Source of the DNA: Candidatus Vecturithrix granuli
Lineage (GTDB): Bacteria; Moduliflexota; Moduliflexia; Moduliflexales; Moduliflexaceae
NCBI GenBank assembly: GCA_000739535.1
Contig: DF820463.1
Span: forward strand, 935,046-999,045
DNA: 64,000 nt
Direction of reading: 5' to 3'
Position numbers and translations under genes: made by a program. The stretch's first letter is position 1; every line of letters begins with the position of its first letter. Positions 17,719 through 26,722 of this stretch are shown here, in pieces. The notes under the pieces were generated by a model. It had not been told where the DNA came from. It did no database searches and saw only the letters and a program-made list of their open reading frames with translations.

Positions 17719-18495
17719 ATGCTGGACCAAGTAAACAGCTTAGAAACATTAATAGAACCGATGCCTGACCACCCTATTCAACCGGGGGGACAAAGGAAAA
17801 AGCAAGGCGCGTTTCTCAAAATCCTGAAATGGGGAGGTCTGGCCTTGATTGCACTTCCCGTAGGTTTCATCCTGTGTTTCCGTTTTGTTCCGCCGCCAAT
17901 CAGTGCCTTTATGGTTGCAAGATACCTGGATGGCGTGTTCGACGCCGAGAGACAGACGACTCTTGCATATCAATGGGTAAACTGGGAAGCAATTTCCCCC
18001 CAGATCATGCTTGCCGTGGTGGCGGCTGAGGATCAAAAATTTCCGTATCACCGCGGCTTTGACTTTACCTCGATTGCTGAAGCAATAGAGGAACAACGCG
18101 CAGGCGGTCGCGTACGCGGAGCAAGTACAATTACACAACAAGTCGCCAAAAACCTCTTTTTGTGGAACGGACGATCATATCTGCGCAAAGGGTTGGAAGC
18201 CTATTTGACGCTTTTGATTGAATTCTTGTGGCCAAAGCGGCGGGTCTTAGAAGTGTATGTGAATATCGCTGAATTTGGAGATGGCATTTACGGCGTCTCT
18301 GCGGCCGCAGAGAGATTTTTTCGTAAACAGTCGTCTGTTCTGACCAGACAGGAATCTGCATTATTGGCGGCTGTCCTGCCGAATCCCCAAATGTTCAAGG
18401 TAGACTCCCCTTCCGCGTATGTGCGTTCTCGTTCGCAACACATCATCCGGCAAATGCAAAATCTTGGCGGAACATCGTATCTCAAGAACCTTTAG
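17719..18495 (+). CDS. mtgA: monofunctional biosynthetic peptidoglycan transglycosylase
   Basis: This is a GT51 glycosyltransferase. It has a short cytoplasmic N-terminus, one transmembrane helix (WGGLALIALPVGFILCF), then all the conserved blocks: EDQKFPYHRGFD with the catalytic Glu, GASTITQQVAKNLFLW, and KRRVLEVYVNIAEFGDGIYG with the second Glu. It polymerises lipid II into glycan strands at the outer face of the inner membrane. It lacks a transpeptidase domain, as expected for MtgA. The start is uncertain: ATG 17719 is chosen, but TTG 17695 and ATG 17761 are possible, and none has a clear ribosome binding site. Confidence 0.93.
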   Translation: MLDQVNSLETLIEPMPDHPIQPGGQRKKQGAFLKILKWGGLALIALPVGFILCFRFVPPPISAFMVARYLDGVFDAERQTTLAYQWVNWEAISPQIMLAVVAAEDQKFPYHRGFDFTSIAEAIEEQRAGGRVRGASTITQQVAKNLFLWNGRSYLRKGLEAYLTLLIEFLWPKRRVLEVYVNIAEFGDGIYGVSAAAERFFRKQSSVLTRQESALLAAVLPNPQMFKVDSPSAYVRSRSQHIIRQMQNLGGTSYLKNL

Positions 18496-18639
18496 CAAAC
18501 AGCGATAAAAAATCAATCATGCGTAACTACTACATAACTACAATGAATTTGACACGTTCGTAGTCTCGCCTTTAGAAAATATTCTCAAAACTGGAGTACA
18601 AATTTCTTCCAGGTCAATGAAAATTTTATTCATACTTGA

Positions 18640-18672
18640 AGAAACCGGGTTTTTGACAAAAACCCGGTTTCT
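18640..18672. terminator. AAACCGGGTTT hairpin
   Basis: Perfect 15-bp arms AGAAACCGGGTTTTT with a tiny loop. The same core (AAACCGGGTTTTT) forms the terminator after the ferritin gene at 34582-34615, so it may be a reused terminator or a dispersed repeat. Confidence 0.55.
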
Positions 18673-18744
18673 ATGCCAGACTTCTCCAGAATCCCCATGA
18701 AAAGAAATACGCTGTTTTACCAATGCACTCTGATATTTTTTTAG

Positions 18745-18775
18745 TTGACAGAAGAAGACCCTGGCAGAATATAAC
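18745..18775 (+). promoter_or_regulatory. possible promoter of the ferritin-like gene
   Basis: TTGACA at 18745-18750 and TATAAC at 18770-18775, with a long 19-base spacer, lie about 65 bp upstream of the start codon. Confidence 0.4.
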
Positions 18776-18840
18776 ATCCATAACGTGCACGTTTTTCTCA
18801 ATGATCGTTATTTTCTTAAACGCAGGATGGAGGAAAAAGT

Positions 18841-19353
18841 ATGGCAGCGAACGAACAATTGATTAAAATTTTCGAATACGCGTTAAATCAGGAAAAAACC
18901 GGATTAAGTTTTTTTGAAACCTCATTGCACCGTCTGGGGATCGGCGCGGCAGTAACAGCTTTTAAGAAACTGATTGAAGAAGAAAAGAAACATGTGATTT
19001 TCATCACCAACATTATTAACGACTTGAAACAAGGCGGCGATATTAGTGTGAAAAGCATTGAGAGCGTCACGATTACGCCGACCAATTTCTTTGACGAACG
19101 GGCGAAATCGGAATTTATGGCACAAAGCGTGGAGCAAGCCATGACGCCAGATATCAGCGTGTTTCACACGGCTATGCTGATTGAACGCGATTTAAGCGCC
19201 TTTTACGCCAGAATGGCGGAACAACTTGAAGAAAAAAAAGCCAAAGAGGCGTTTAAGATGTTGTCCAACTGGGAAAAAGGACATGAACGATTTTTTGCGC
19301 AGATTCATGAAGACCTTGTAAAAGAATACGAAGGTATGCCCTGGGGCGGTTGA
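18841..19353 (+). CDS. ferritin-like/rubrerythrin-family diiron protein
   Basis: This 170-residue all-helical protein has the spaced Glu and ExxH pattern of ferritin-like four-helix bundles: FEYALNQEKTGLSFFE, IEEEKKHVIF, AMLIERDLSAFY and NWEKGHERFF. It lacks the rubredoxin domain of full rubrerythrins. Likely roles are iron binding or peroxide detoxification in an anaerobe; the exact activity is unknown. GGATGGAGG gives a strong ribosome binding site. The stop codon TGA (19351-19353) lies inside an 11-bp sequence that is repeated after the downstream palindromic element, so the element appears to have inserted at the very end of this gene. Confidence 0.85.
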   Translation: MAANEQLIKIFEYALNQEKTGLSFFETSLHRLGIGAAVTAFKKLIEEEKKHVIFITNIINDLKQGGDISVKSIESVTITPTNFFDERAKSEFMAQSVEQAMTPDISVFHTAMLIERDLSAFYARMAEQLEEKKAKEAFKMLSNWEKGHERFFAQIHEDLVKEYEGMPWGG

Positions 19354-19356
19354 TGG

Positions 19357-19514
19357 TATACGCATCAGGCTAAGGATTTTACCCCCCTTTATCCCCCCGT
19401 AAACGGGGGGAAATGGACGGGAGACCCATTCCCGGTCATCCCGCCACCGCTTTCCGGCTTCCCCCTGCTTGCGGGGGGATTGAGGGGGGTATCTTTGCTT
19501 AGCTTGATGCGTAT
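19357..19514. mobile_element. palindromic element with 11-bp flanking duplication at a stop codon
   Basis: The terminal inverted repeats begin ATACGCATCAGGCTAAG (left) and are matched at the right end (CTTAGCTTGATGCGTAT). Inner GGGGGG/CCCCCC inverted repeats (19380-19398 and 19471-19491) are nested inside. It is flanked by GCGGTTGATGG at 19346-19356 and 19515-19525. The left copy contains the TGA stop of the ferritin-like gene. There is no open reading frame of interest. Confidence 0.75.
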
Positions 19515-19543
19515 GCGGTTGATGGGTCTTCCCATTGTTCAAC

Positions 19544-19587
19544 AGGAAGAAAAAAGGGAAATCCCCGGATTTCCCTTTTTTCTTCCT
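19544..19587 (+). terminator. long perfect hairpin terminator
   Basis: 21-base perfect arms (AGGAAGAAAAAAGGGAAATC...) with CC at the centre and a T-run inside the right arm. It probably terminated the ferritin-like gene before the element at 19357-19514 moved it 170 bp downstream. Confidence 0.75.
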
Positions 19588-19702
19588 TATGTTCTTGACG
19601 TTCGTTTTCAAAGAAGCCTTCTATAGCAAACCCATTCTTTCCCAAATCTGTAAATTCAGAGGGCCAGGTTTGCAACGTATGTGCACGAAATGAGGTCATA
19701 AT

Positions 19703-20974
19703 ATGTCAGATAATCAAAAAAAATTTCAACAAATTCTTGATATCAACCTCGAATTCGCTCAGGCAAAGGATGTTGATTTATTATTAGAGAAAATCTTGAG
19801 TGTTACCAGAAAGCTTGCGAATGCTGATGCAGGGGTGATCTATCTTGTGGATCAAGAGAGGTTAAGGTTCCACCATTACCAACAAGGAATGCCCAAAGAG
19901 CAGAGAGGTTTCGCAAAGAATAAGATTTATAACGGCACGTCAAGAACGATTGCGCCTGATCCAATCTCTGTGCATGTTGCCAAAACAGGAATGATTGTCA
20001 ATATTCCCCGGGTAACCGATATCTCCGATGATGCCCCTTACACGGTGAATGCAGACATCTATCAGGATCTTCCGTTTCCGCCCCAGGCGATTGTGGCCTT
20101 TCCGTTACTCAATGATCATGGAACCGTGTTGGGTGTGGTTCAAGTGCTCAACCCACGTGACGAGGCCAGAAATATTATGCCGCCCTCGGAAGATGATATC
20201 CCTCTGATTCAATTGTTTGCCAATAATGCGGCAAATGCCATTGAACGGGCGCAAGCTACTCGCGCCAGAGTTCTGGGAATCATTCAAATTTTGACGGCCT
20301 TGCGCGACACCGAAGAAACCGTGTCGCATGTGAATCGCGTCGGTGCGTATGCTGCTGAAATTTATGAAACCTGGGCGCGCAAAAAAGGGTTAGCGCAGGA
20401 TGCCATCGTTTCCCAAAAAGATCTGCTGCGCATGGCCGCTATGCTCCATGATCTCGGAAAGTTAGCCATTCCGAATGTGATTCGGAGAAAACCCGGAAGA
20501 TTGAGTACCGAAGAATATGACACTATGAAAGAACATACCATCAAAGGGGCGCAGTTGCTCATGAAATATGCGCACTCAGAGATCGAAAACATTGCGGCGC
20601 AAATTGCGCTGACCCACCATGAACGCTGGGATGGCAGCGGCTATCCGGGGTATATCGATCCGAATACGGGCAAAGCCATGCTCGGCTATGAAGATGAACA
20701 CGGATGTGCGCGCGGAAAACGAGCTGAAGAGATTCCCGTGTTTGGCCGGGCTGTGGCAATCGCCGATGTGTATGATTCGCTTACAAATCATCGCGTGTTC
20801 AGGGAAGCCTGGAAAGAAGAAGATGTCTTAAAAAAACTTCGTGATGGCGCGGGTTCTCATTTTGATCCAGAGATGATCGAGGCATTTTTTGCCAGTCTGG
20901 ACACGATCCATGCCATTGCAGAACATTACAAAGATCATGAACGCCTAGGATTTTCGGAACAACAGGCGGATTGA
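19703..20974 (+). CDS. GAF domain - HD-GYP phosphodiesterase
   Basis: This 423-residue protein has an N-terminal GAF sensor domain (residues about 15-180). A C-terminal HD-GYP domain carries HDLGK (His249), THHERWDGSGYPG and ADVYDSLTNHR, so the metal ligands and the GYP motif are all present. It should hydrolyse c-di-GMP in response to a small ligand or redox cue bound by GAF. There is no membrane segment. Its 3' end overlaps the convergent DUF3352-like gene by 30 bp. Together with the REC-HD-GYP protein at 32.5 kb and the PilZ protein at 41.9 kb, it shows c-di-GMP signalling in this organism. Confidence 0.93.
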   Translation: MSDNQKKFQQILDINLEFAQAKDVDLLLEKILSVTRKLANADAGVIYLVDQERLRFHHYQQGMPKEQRGFAKNKIYNGTSRTIAPDPISVHVAKTGMIVNIPRVTDISDDAPYTVNADIYQDLPFPPQAIVAFPLLNDHGTVLGVVQVLNPRDEARNIMPPSEDDIPLIQLFANNAANAIERAQATRARVLGIIQILTALRDTEETVSHVNRVGAYAAEIYETWARKKGLAQDAIVSQKDLLRMAAMLHDLGKLAIPNVIRRKPGRLSTEEYDTMKEHTIKGAQLLMKYAHSEIENIAAQIALTHHERWDGSGYPGYIDPNTGKAMLGYEDEHGCARGKRAEEIPVFGRAVAIADVYDSLTNHRVFREAWKEEDVLKKLRDGAGSHFDPEMIEAFFASLDTIHAIAEHYKDHERLGFSEQQAD

Positions 20975-22705
20975 AAGACTCTCAGTTTCCTGAACCTGTA
21001 TTGAAAGCAAGATCACATCGGGCAAAGCCGCTTCGCTTTGACGGAGTGCTGGAATGATCTGATAGAGGCCAGGATAGACTTCTTGAGGAAACAGGAGGCC
21101 AAAGGTTGAGGTTTTGGACAACGCTTCCAGAAGTTCAAGCAGAGGGATCGTTCGAATAAATATTCCTCCTATTGAAATTGTTGTCGAAGAACGCGAAGAG
21201 TCAGGGGCAAAAAGAACGCGAGGCATTGGGGTAAACGGTGATTGTTCAGGGTGATCACGAAGCGCATCAAGAGAGGATTTGACGACCTGGGTGTTCGTGG
21301 CAACAATGGTATAAACTGGTTGAGATGAAGGCTGAGAGACCGCATACGCGAATACCTCCTGAAACAGTACCCGAGCACTTGAGATTGTGCTATCACGGTA
21401 TGATTCATTTACGGCTGACACCATTGTCCGGCGCTGTATTGCCGAAGGAAACAGACGTTCAAACAGCATATTGACCGCATATTGAAGCAGGGCTTTTGCG
21501 CGTTGCGGATGCTGTGTATCTAGAATACAGGCCAAATCCGGCGTGGTATAGACCGTTCCGAATAAGTTAGTCGTCAGACGACATTCAACCCGTTCCCCCC
21601 AAATCAGAGATTGCTGTTTGTGCCAACGCAGCGCTTCCTGCCAGGATTGTTGGGGAAAAAGCTGTTTCAATGTAGAAAAGAGCGACTCAAACCGCGCTCT
21701 ATTCACGGTCGCCAGCAAAGGATACTGTTGAGGAGTAGTGTGTATCAGGGTAGAAACGGTGGTTTCATAATTGTTCTCCTGGAATGGCTTCATCTTCTCA
21801 GAAGGTAGAGAAGGCGGAAAGACCTCAAGCGAAACAACAAGGGAGTACTCAGATACCTCTACAGCGACTTGAAAAAACGGGAGTGCAGCAAGAGAAGCTA
21901 ATAGAGCTTCATCAAAGAATTCCTTCAGATCAAATAATTTGTATTGTTGCAGTTCGTGCAGAATTTTTGAGGCATCCCAATACAGGGTCACAAAACGTTC
22001 AGGCTTGCTGGCATCAACAATGTACCCAAATGGATTTTGTGGTTCTAATTCTTCGGTTTGAGCAGGAGTAAGATCAGTAGGTTTGCCTAAGGCCTGTAAG
22101 AGCGTGTGTTGCAGTAATGGGAAAGATGTTGAAATCATTCCGAGATTTCCAAGAATACTGTAATACAGCGGAACGATCATTTCCTTGTGTTGCAGCTTAT
22201 AGACTGGAATCCCGCTAATTTCAAACTGTTTCTGAACGCCGAACGCGCCTGATACGGAATCCATGAGGTAGAGCAGGCGCTCAGTCAGGTTAACCGTAGG
22301 ATCAATTTTTGTGACGACCAGCACTCCCGGCACAACTTCCCCTTCTTTGGCCTGATAAACGCCTATAGCGGTGTCAGCGCCTACAATTCGTAACGGATCA
22401 ACGGCCATGCCTTGCAGTGCGTCTTGTAATGATGATGAGAATCCCTGCCACCAGAGGGTCTTCTGGATTTGATCAAAAAGCGGGGACTGCAGAAAGGCTT
22501 GATACGATGACCGTTGGGAGAAATCCTTCAATCTGGACGCTAATTGAGCGCACTGCATGTATATCAGCGGTCGCGCCGGGAAAAGCGATGTCATCTGCTT
22601 ATATGCGACCGGTTTGTACAACGAGGCGCGAAACACATACCCCAACAGAGCAAGTAGCCCGCATACAACAAGAACAAGCCCGATGAGCAGAACCCGTTTT
22701 TTCAT
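20945..22705 (-). CDS. membrane-anchored DUF3352-like protein
   Basis: This protein of about 586 residues has an N-terminal membrane anchor (RVLLIGLVLVVCGLLALLGYVF) and a large exported domain. The start of that domain, with SLFPARPLIYMQC, resembles the DUF3352 family, whose function is unknown. The start is uncertain. ATG 22705 opens the hydrophobic segment but has no ribosome binding site, because a 14-bp-arm inverted repeat (22711-22754) has landed just upstream. A TTG right after an AGGAG at about 22754 could also serve and would translate through the repeat. The 3' end overlaps the HD-GYP gene by 30 bp. Confidence 0.65.
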   Translation of the reverse strand: MKKRVLLIGLVLVVCGLLALLGYVFRASLYKPVAYKQMTSLFPARPLIYMQCAQLASRLKDFSQRSSYQAFLQSPLFDQIQKTLWWQGFSSSLQDALQGMAVDPLRIVGADTAIGVYQAKEGEVVPGVLVVTKIDPTVNLTERLLYLMDSVSGAFGVQKQFEISGIPVYKLQHKEMIVPLYYSILGNLGMISTSFPLLQHTLLQALGKPTDLTPAQTEELEPQNPFGYIVDASKPERFVTLYWDASKILHELQQYKLFDLKEFFDEALLASLAALPFFQVAVEVSEYSLVVSLEVFPPSLPSEKMKPFQENNYETTVSTLIHTTPQQYPLLATVNRARFESLFSTLKQLFPQQSWQEALRWHKQQSLIWGERVECRLTTNLFGTVYTTPDLACILDTQHPQRAKALLQYAVNMLFERLFPSAIQRRTMVSAVNESYRDSTISSARVLFQEVFAYAVSQPSSQPVYTIVATNTQVVKSSLDALRDHPEQSPFTPMPRVLFAPDSSRSSTTISIGGIFIRTIPLLELLEALSKTSTFGLLFPQEVYPGLYQIIPALRQSEAALPDVILLSIQVQETESLSIRLLFRKS

Positions 22706-22710
22706 TGCAC

Positions 22711-22754
22711 ATTGACTATTGAAGATGAAGAATTGACATTCTTCAATAGTCAAT
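22711..22754. repeat. short inverted repeat at the start of the DUF3352-like gene
   Basis: ATTGACTATTGAAG (22711-22724) and its exact complement at 22741-22754 lie between the alpha/beta hydrolase stop and the next start. The repeat may have separated the native AGGAG site from the start codon. Confidence 0.7.
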
Positions 22755-22764
22755 AAACTCCTGG

Positions 22765-23565
22765 TCAAGCATTTAACGTCGTTGCCAGGGTCTCATTAAA
22801 TATGGTCGAGTTATCTACCATCATCATGTGTCCGACGCCGGGGACGATTACGGTCTGGATATTGCTCGCGGCAAAATCTGAGGGAATACTGCGGATTTTC
22901 AGCGTTTCTTCTCCAATCAGGAAATGTTTTTTTGGAATCCTGAGCTGCTGAAATTGCGTCAGGAAGGTTTCATCGCGGGTGGTTTTGATGAGCGATTGCG
23001 CGCTGCGATACATCGAAACCGGCGTCGTTTTGAGCAGTTCAATAATATAGTCATCCAGATTTCTCTGGCGAAACCCGACAAACCAGCGTTTCACGGTGTC
23101 AATTGCAATAGATTGAAACTCTTGATAGCGTTGAATAAATTCGGATTCCCGATATTTGACAATTTCTCGACTTAATTGCGCGTCATGGGCGCGTAGATTC
23201 GGTTCTATCACCACCAAATGTTTGACCCTGTCCGGATGTTTCAAGGCCAGGAGAATAGCGATGGCGCCGCCCATTGAATGACCTACAAGCAAAAATTGCT
23301 GCACCTGCAAGGCGTCAACAAACGCTAACGCAAGCTCAGCTTGCGAGGAGAGTTTGTAATCATAAAAATCTGGCTTATCTGACATGCCAAATCCCGGTAA
23401 ATCCAGAGCAAGAATGCGATAATTGATAAATTCCTGGGCGTCAAACACGCAGGCCCAATACCGTAAAGAACAGCCAAGTCCGTGAATCAATAATAAGACA
23501 GGGGACTGAGGATCACCCTGGTCACGGTAGTTAATGTACATATTCTGAAGAGTCATGAATGGCAT
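22765..23565 (-). CDS. alpha/beta-fold hydrolase
   Basis: This 266-residue protein has the alpha/beta hydrolase signatures: the oxyanion strand LLLIHGLGCSLRYW, the nucleophile elbow GHSMGGA with Ser, and the C-terminal catalytic His in PGVGHMMM. The DLPGFGMSDKP segment is typical of the family. Substrates of such proteins range from esters to C-C bonded intermediates, and nothing here narrows it. No signal peptide is present. It is transcribed after nadD and the TPR gene with a 29-bp gap, so it belongs to the same leftward operon. Confidence 0.88.
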   Translation of the reverse strand: MPFMTLQNMYINYRDQGDPQSPVLLLIHGLGCSLRYWACVFDAQEFINYRILALDLPGFGMSDKPDFYDYKLSSQAELALAFVDALQVQQFLLVGHSMGGAIAILLALKHPDRVKHLVVIEPNLRAHDAQLSREIVKYRESEFIQRYQEFQSIAIDTVKRWFVGFRQRNLDDYIIELLKTTPVSMYRSAQSLIKTTRDETFLTQFQQLRIPKKHFLIGEETLKIRSIPSDFAASNIQTVIVPGVGHMMMVDNSTIFNETLATTLNA

Positions 23566-23594
23566 AATTCAGAGTCATCATCCGTAAAAAAAGG

Positions 23595-24239
23595 TTAATC
23601 GTTTCTATATAATGAATATTTCTCAATATAGTCTTTAACAGGACGAGGAACAAGGTGCTGAATCGAAAGGCCGTTCTTTATGCGCTCGCGAATGCGTGAA
23701 CTGCTGACGTCAGGCAAGAAAATCCCTTGCTGTTTCAATTCCTGGTACTGAGCGCGTAATTGGTGTAATGTCTGCCGCGCTTTTGAAGAATCGACCATTG
23801 GATGATTAGAGGAGGGCGACACATCAATCGGTTCAGCACCAGCGCGTGGAACGATCACAAAGGAGATCAACTCCAGAAGTTGATCGAAGTCTTTCCATTT
23901 ATCAAGTTCAGACAACACATCGGAACCGATAATCCAGATAAAGTGCATGTCAGGAAACATCCGGATCACATAGCGCACCGTATCAATTGTCCAACTGGTG
24001 CCCTGGCGTTCTCGTTCAAGAGGAAGAACTTTGATCCTATGTTCCGAAAATGATGCTACCGCAAGTTGACATAACGCGAGCCGATGTTCAAAAGGAGCCA
24101 ATTGTTTGCCAAAGGCGTGTTGATAACAAGGCAGAAACCAGACTTGTTCGACATCAGTGGTGGCCAGGACATACTGAGCAATGAAGATATGGCAGATATG
24201 CGGGGGATTGAAACTCCCTCCAAGAAGCGCGATATTCAT
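23595..24239 (-). CDS. nadD: nicotinate-nucleotide adenylyltransferase
   Basis: This 214-residue protein begins with the nucleotidyltransferase motif GGSFNPPHICH (residues 7-17). It also has the family C-terminal motif DVSSSRIRERI. It converts nicotinate mononucleotide and ATP to deamido-NAD, the penultimate step of NAD synthesis. WTIDTVRYV and WIIGSDVLSEL are family-conserved. It follows the TPR gene by 3 bp, which indicates coupling. Length is normal for NadD. Confidence 0.93.
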   Translation of the reverse strand: MNIALLGGSFNPPHICHIFIAQYVLATTDVEQVWFLPCYQHAFGKQLAPFEHRLALCQLAVASFSEHRIKVLPLERERQGTSWTIDTVRYVIRMFPDMHFIWIIGSDVLSELDKWKDFDQLLELISFVIVPRAGAEPIDVSPSSNHPMVDSSKARQTLHQLRAQYQELKQQGIFLPDVSSSRIRERIKNGLSIQHLVPRPVKDYIEKYSLYRND

Positions 24240-24242
24240 GGT

Positions 24243-24974
24243 TTAATCCGTTTGCAGCACTCTAAGCAGATGGTTAAGAGCATCGCGATAGTGATCCAGG
24301 TGCGGATAATTGACGCTTTCCAGTAACGAGATCGTGTGTTCCATGAGTTCAATCGCTTCATGAAATTTTTCCTGTTCCTGATAGAGTTTGGCTCTGCGCC
24401 ACAAATTATCAGCCATGCCAATCACATCATTCAAGCGAGCTTTGATTTCATAACTCAGATCGTAAAACTCCTCGGCCTTTTGCCACTCTTGCAGCATATC
24501 AAAGATCAGGGCAATATTATCATACGTTGAGACCTTCCCTTTAATATCGCCGATTTCGTCTTTCATCTCAATACTGCGCTGGAAGGATTCCAGCGCTTTA
24601 TCAATCTTCTCCTGTTTGGCATAGACCGTACCAATATTATTGTAGGCCCTGGCAATACCCTTTTTATTCAGGCGCAGTTCTTCCATCTCAAGCTCTTTAC
24701 TATAAAACATCAGGGCTTTATCCCACTCATGCTGAGCATAAAAGAGGTTGCCTATACAAGCATACGTTTTCGAGATCCCTTCCTGGTCGCCAAGCTGTTC
24801 ATCCAGATCAATACTTCGAACATAATATTCCAGGGCCTTTTCCCAATGCTTTTTTTCAGCCTGCGTCGAGGCAATCCGTTTATACGCGGCTGAAATTTTG
24901 CGTTTATCCCCGGTCTTTTTTGCCTTCTGCAAATCCTGCTTGTGCAATTCGAGAATATCGTTCACTTGGGTCAT
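24243..24974 (-). CDS. tetratricopeptide repeat protein
   Basis: This protein of about 243 residues is made of five or six TPR units, for example KHWEKALEYYVRSIDLDEQ, HEWDKALMFYSKELEME, EKIDKALESFQRSIEMK and QEWQKAEEFYDLSYEIK. It has no other domain and no signal peptide, so it is a cytoplasmic protein-binding scaffold. The ATG at 24974 is preceded by AGAGGAA. It is first in a leftward operon with nadD and the alpha/beta hydrolase. The partner is unknown. Confidence 0.85.
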   Translation of the reverse strand: MTQVNDILELHKQDLQKAKKTGDKRKISAAYKRIASTQAEKKHWEKALEYYVRSIDLDEQLGDQEGISKTYACIGNLFYAQHEWDKALMFYSKELEMEELRLNKKGIARAYNNIGTVYAKQEKIDKALESFQRSIEMKDEIGDIKGKVSTYDNIALIFDMLQEWQKAEEFYDLSYEIKARLNDVIGMADNLWRRAKLYQEQEKFHEAIELMEHTISLLESVNYPHLDHYRDALNHLLRVLQTD

Positions 24975-25184
24975 AATTCCTCTCTGCTTCCTCACCTTTA
25001 ATCATCACGAAATCATTGGACTCTCAGGGAAAAAGATAGACTTCCTCATCTCGCTGGTTTATTTTCGTCTAAAAGAGTGCTCTTGTCAAGAAGAAACCGC
25101 AGACAGGGATGCATTAGCGTAATAAATCTGTTCAAGCGCGACTCTTTCTTCTCTCCTTCTGTTGAATTTCTCATGACAAAAAAG

Positions 25185-25213
25185 TTGACAGAAAACAGTA
25201 TAACTTCCAGAAT
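25185..25213 (+). promoter_or_regulatory. possible promoter of the ugp operon
   Basis: TTGACA at 25185-25190 with a 17-base spacer and CAGAAT at 25208-25213, about 130 bp before ugpB. The 369-base gap it sits in (24975-25343) shows no other feature. Confidence 0.4.
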
Positions 25214-25343
25214 TCTTGTAGATGAAATGAGTAAAGATGTCAAAAAAATATTTGCCCACTGAAGGAGGTGATGGTGGCCGAAATTCAATGCAGTTTGTGA
25301 AGGATGTGTTACTATGAACGTTATGAAAAAAAGGAGGACATAT

Positions 25344-26657
25344 ATGAAGAAGTTGAGTAGGTTGTTCGTTGTTGTGGTCATGATGAGTCTTGTTGCGAGT
25401 AGTGCGTATGCTGTGACTGAAATTCAATGGTGGCATGCCATGGGCGGCCGGCTTGGCGAAAAAGTCGACGCGATTGCTGAAGGATTTAACAACTCCCAGT
25501 CCGACTATAAAGTGGTGCCCGTGTTTAAAGGGAGTTATGCGGAAACTATGACGGCAGGGATTGCGGCATTTCGGTCCAAAGAGCCGCCGCATATTTTGCA
25601 AGTGTTTGAGGTTGGCACGGCAACTATGATGGCCGCCAAAGGCGCGATTAAGCCGGTGTACGAACTGATGGCTGAAACCGGCGAACCCTTTGATCCGAAT
25701 GCGTATCTGTCAACAGTCACCGGATATTATTCGACGACTGAAGGTCAAATGTTGTCCATGCCCTTTAACAGTTCGACGCCAATTTTGTATTACAATAAAG
25801 AAGCCTTTGCGAAAGCCGGACTCGATGTCAACACTCCGCCCAAAACCTGGCCGGAAGTCGAGGAGTATGCCAAAAAACTTGTGGCGGCTGGCTATGAATG
25901 TGGTTTTTCAACGGCCTGGACCTCGTGGATTCAGATGGAAAACTTCTCAGCCTGGCACAATGTGCCGATTGGCACGAAAGCCAATGGCTTTGGCGGATTT
26001 GATACCGAATTCGTGTTTAATAATCCGACCGTTGTGAGACATATCCAGCAACTTGCTGATTGGCAGAAAGACAAAATTTTTGCCTACGGCGGACGGACCA
26101 ATACAGGTAACGCGAAATTCTCAAGCGGCGAGTGCGCGATGTACACCGAATCGTCCGCAGGCTATGCCGGGTTTAAATCTACCGCCCAGTTTGAATTTGG
26201 CACTGGAATGCTGCCTTATTGGCCTGACGTGGAAGGCGCCCCGCAAAATACGATTATTGGCGGCGCAAGTCTGTGGGTCATGGCGGGTCATCCGGACGAA
26301 GAGTATAAAGGGGTTGCGAAGTTCTTCTCCTATCTGTCATCGCCGGAAGTGCAGGCGGATTGGCATCAGTTCAGCGGCTATTTGCCCATTACGACAGCGG
26401 CGTATGAATTAACGAAGAGCCAGGGATTTTATGAGAAAAATCCGGGTACTGAAACCCCACTGTTACAGATGATGCTCCACGACCCAACGGATAATTCGCG
26501 CGGCATACGTTTCGGAAGTTTTGTGCAAGTACGAGACATTATGGATGAGACCTTTGAAGCGATTTTTTCCGGACAGAAAACTGCGCAACAGGGGTTAGAC
26601 GACGCGGTTGCAGCCGGGAACAACCTGTTACGGAAATTTGAAGCCGCGAACAAGTAA
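25344..26657 (+). CDS. ugpB: glycerol-3-phosphate ABC transporter binding protein
   Basis: This 437-residue extracellular solute-binding protein has a signal peptide ending SSAYA. It closely follows E. coli UgpB through characteristic blocks: [57 protein letters not shown] and QGFYEKNPG. It captures sn-glycerol-3-phosphate or glycerophosphodiesters in the periplasm. AAGGAGG stands before the ATG at 25344, so an upstream in-frame Met at 25314 was not used. It leads a complete ugpBAEC operon. Confidence 0.95.
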   Translation: MKKLSRLFVVVVMMSLVASSAYAVTEIQWWHAMGGRLGEKVDAIAEGFNNSQSDYKVVPVFKGSYAETMTAGIAAFRSKEPPHILQVFEVGTATMMAAKGAIKPVYELMAETGEPFDPNAYLSTVTGYYSTTEGQMLSMPFNSSTPILYYNKEAFAKAGLDVNTPPKTWPEVEEYAKKLVAAGYECGFSTAWTSWIQMENFSAWHNVPIGTKANGFGGFDTEFVFNNPTVVRHIQQLADWQKDKIFAYGGRTNTGNAKFSSGECAMYTESSAGYAGFKSTAQFEFGTGMLPYWPDVEGAPQNTIIGGASLWVMAGHPDEEYKGVAKFFSYLSSPEVQADWHQFSGYLPITTAAYELTKSQGFYEKNPGTETPLLQMMLHDPTDNSRGIRFGSFVQVRDIMDETFEAIFSGQKTAQQGLDDAVAAGNNLLRKFEAANK

Positions 26658-26722
26658 ACTGTGTTGACTTTGCTCTCGTCGCTCTCTTTTCAAAGGGCGG
26701 CGAGAGAACCCGGAATCGTATT

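Larger units (their letters stand above)
18496..18840. other. intergenic region with hairpin and promoter
   Basis: 345 bases without a gene. It includes a hairpin at 18640-18672 (AGAAACCGGGTTTTT and its complement) that could terminate mtgA transcription, and a TTGACA box at 18745 serving the ferritin-like gene. Confidence 0.5.

Noticed and set aside
17410..17730. 106-codon minus-strand frame between the LacI-type gene and mtgA
   Set aside because: It runs through the operator-side region and a dispersed hairpin repeat and has no start signals.
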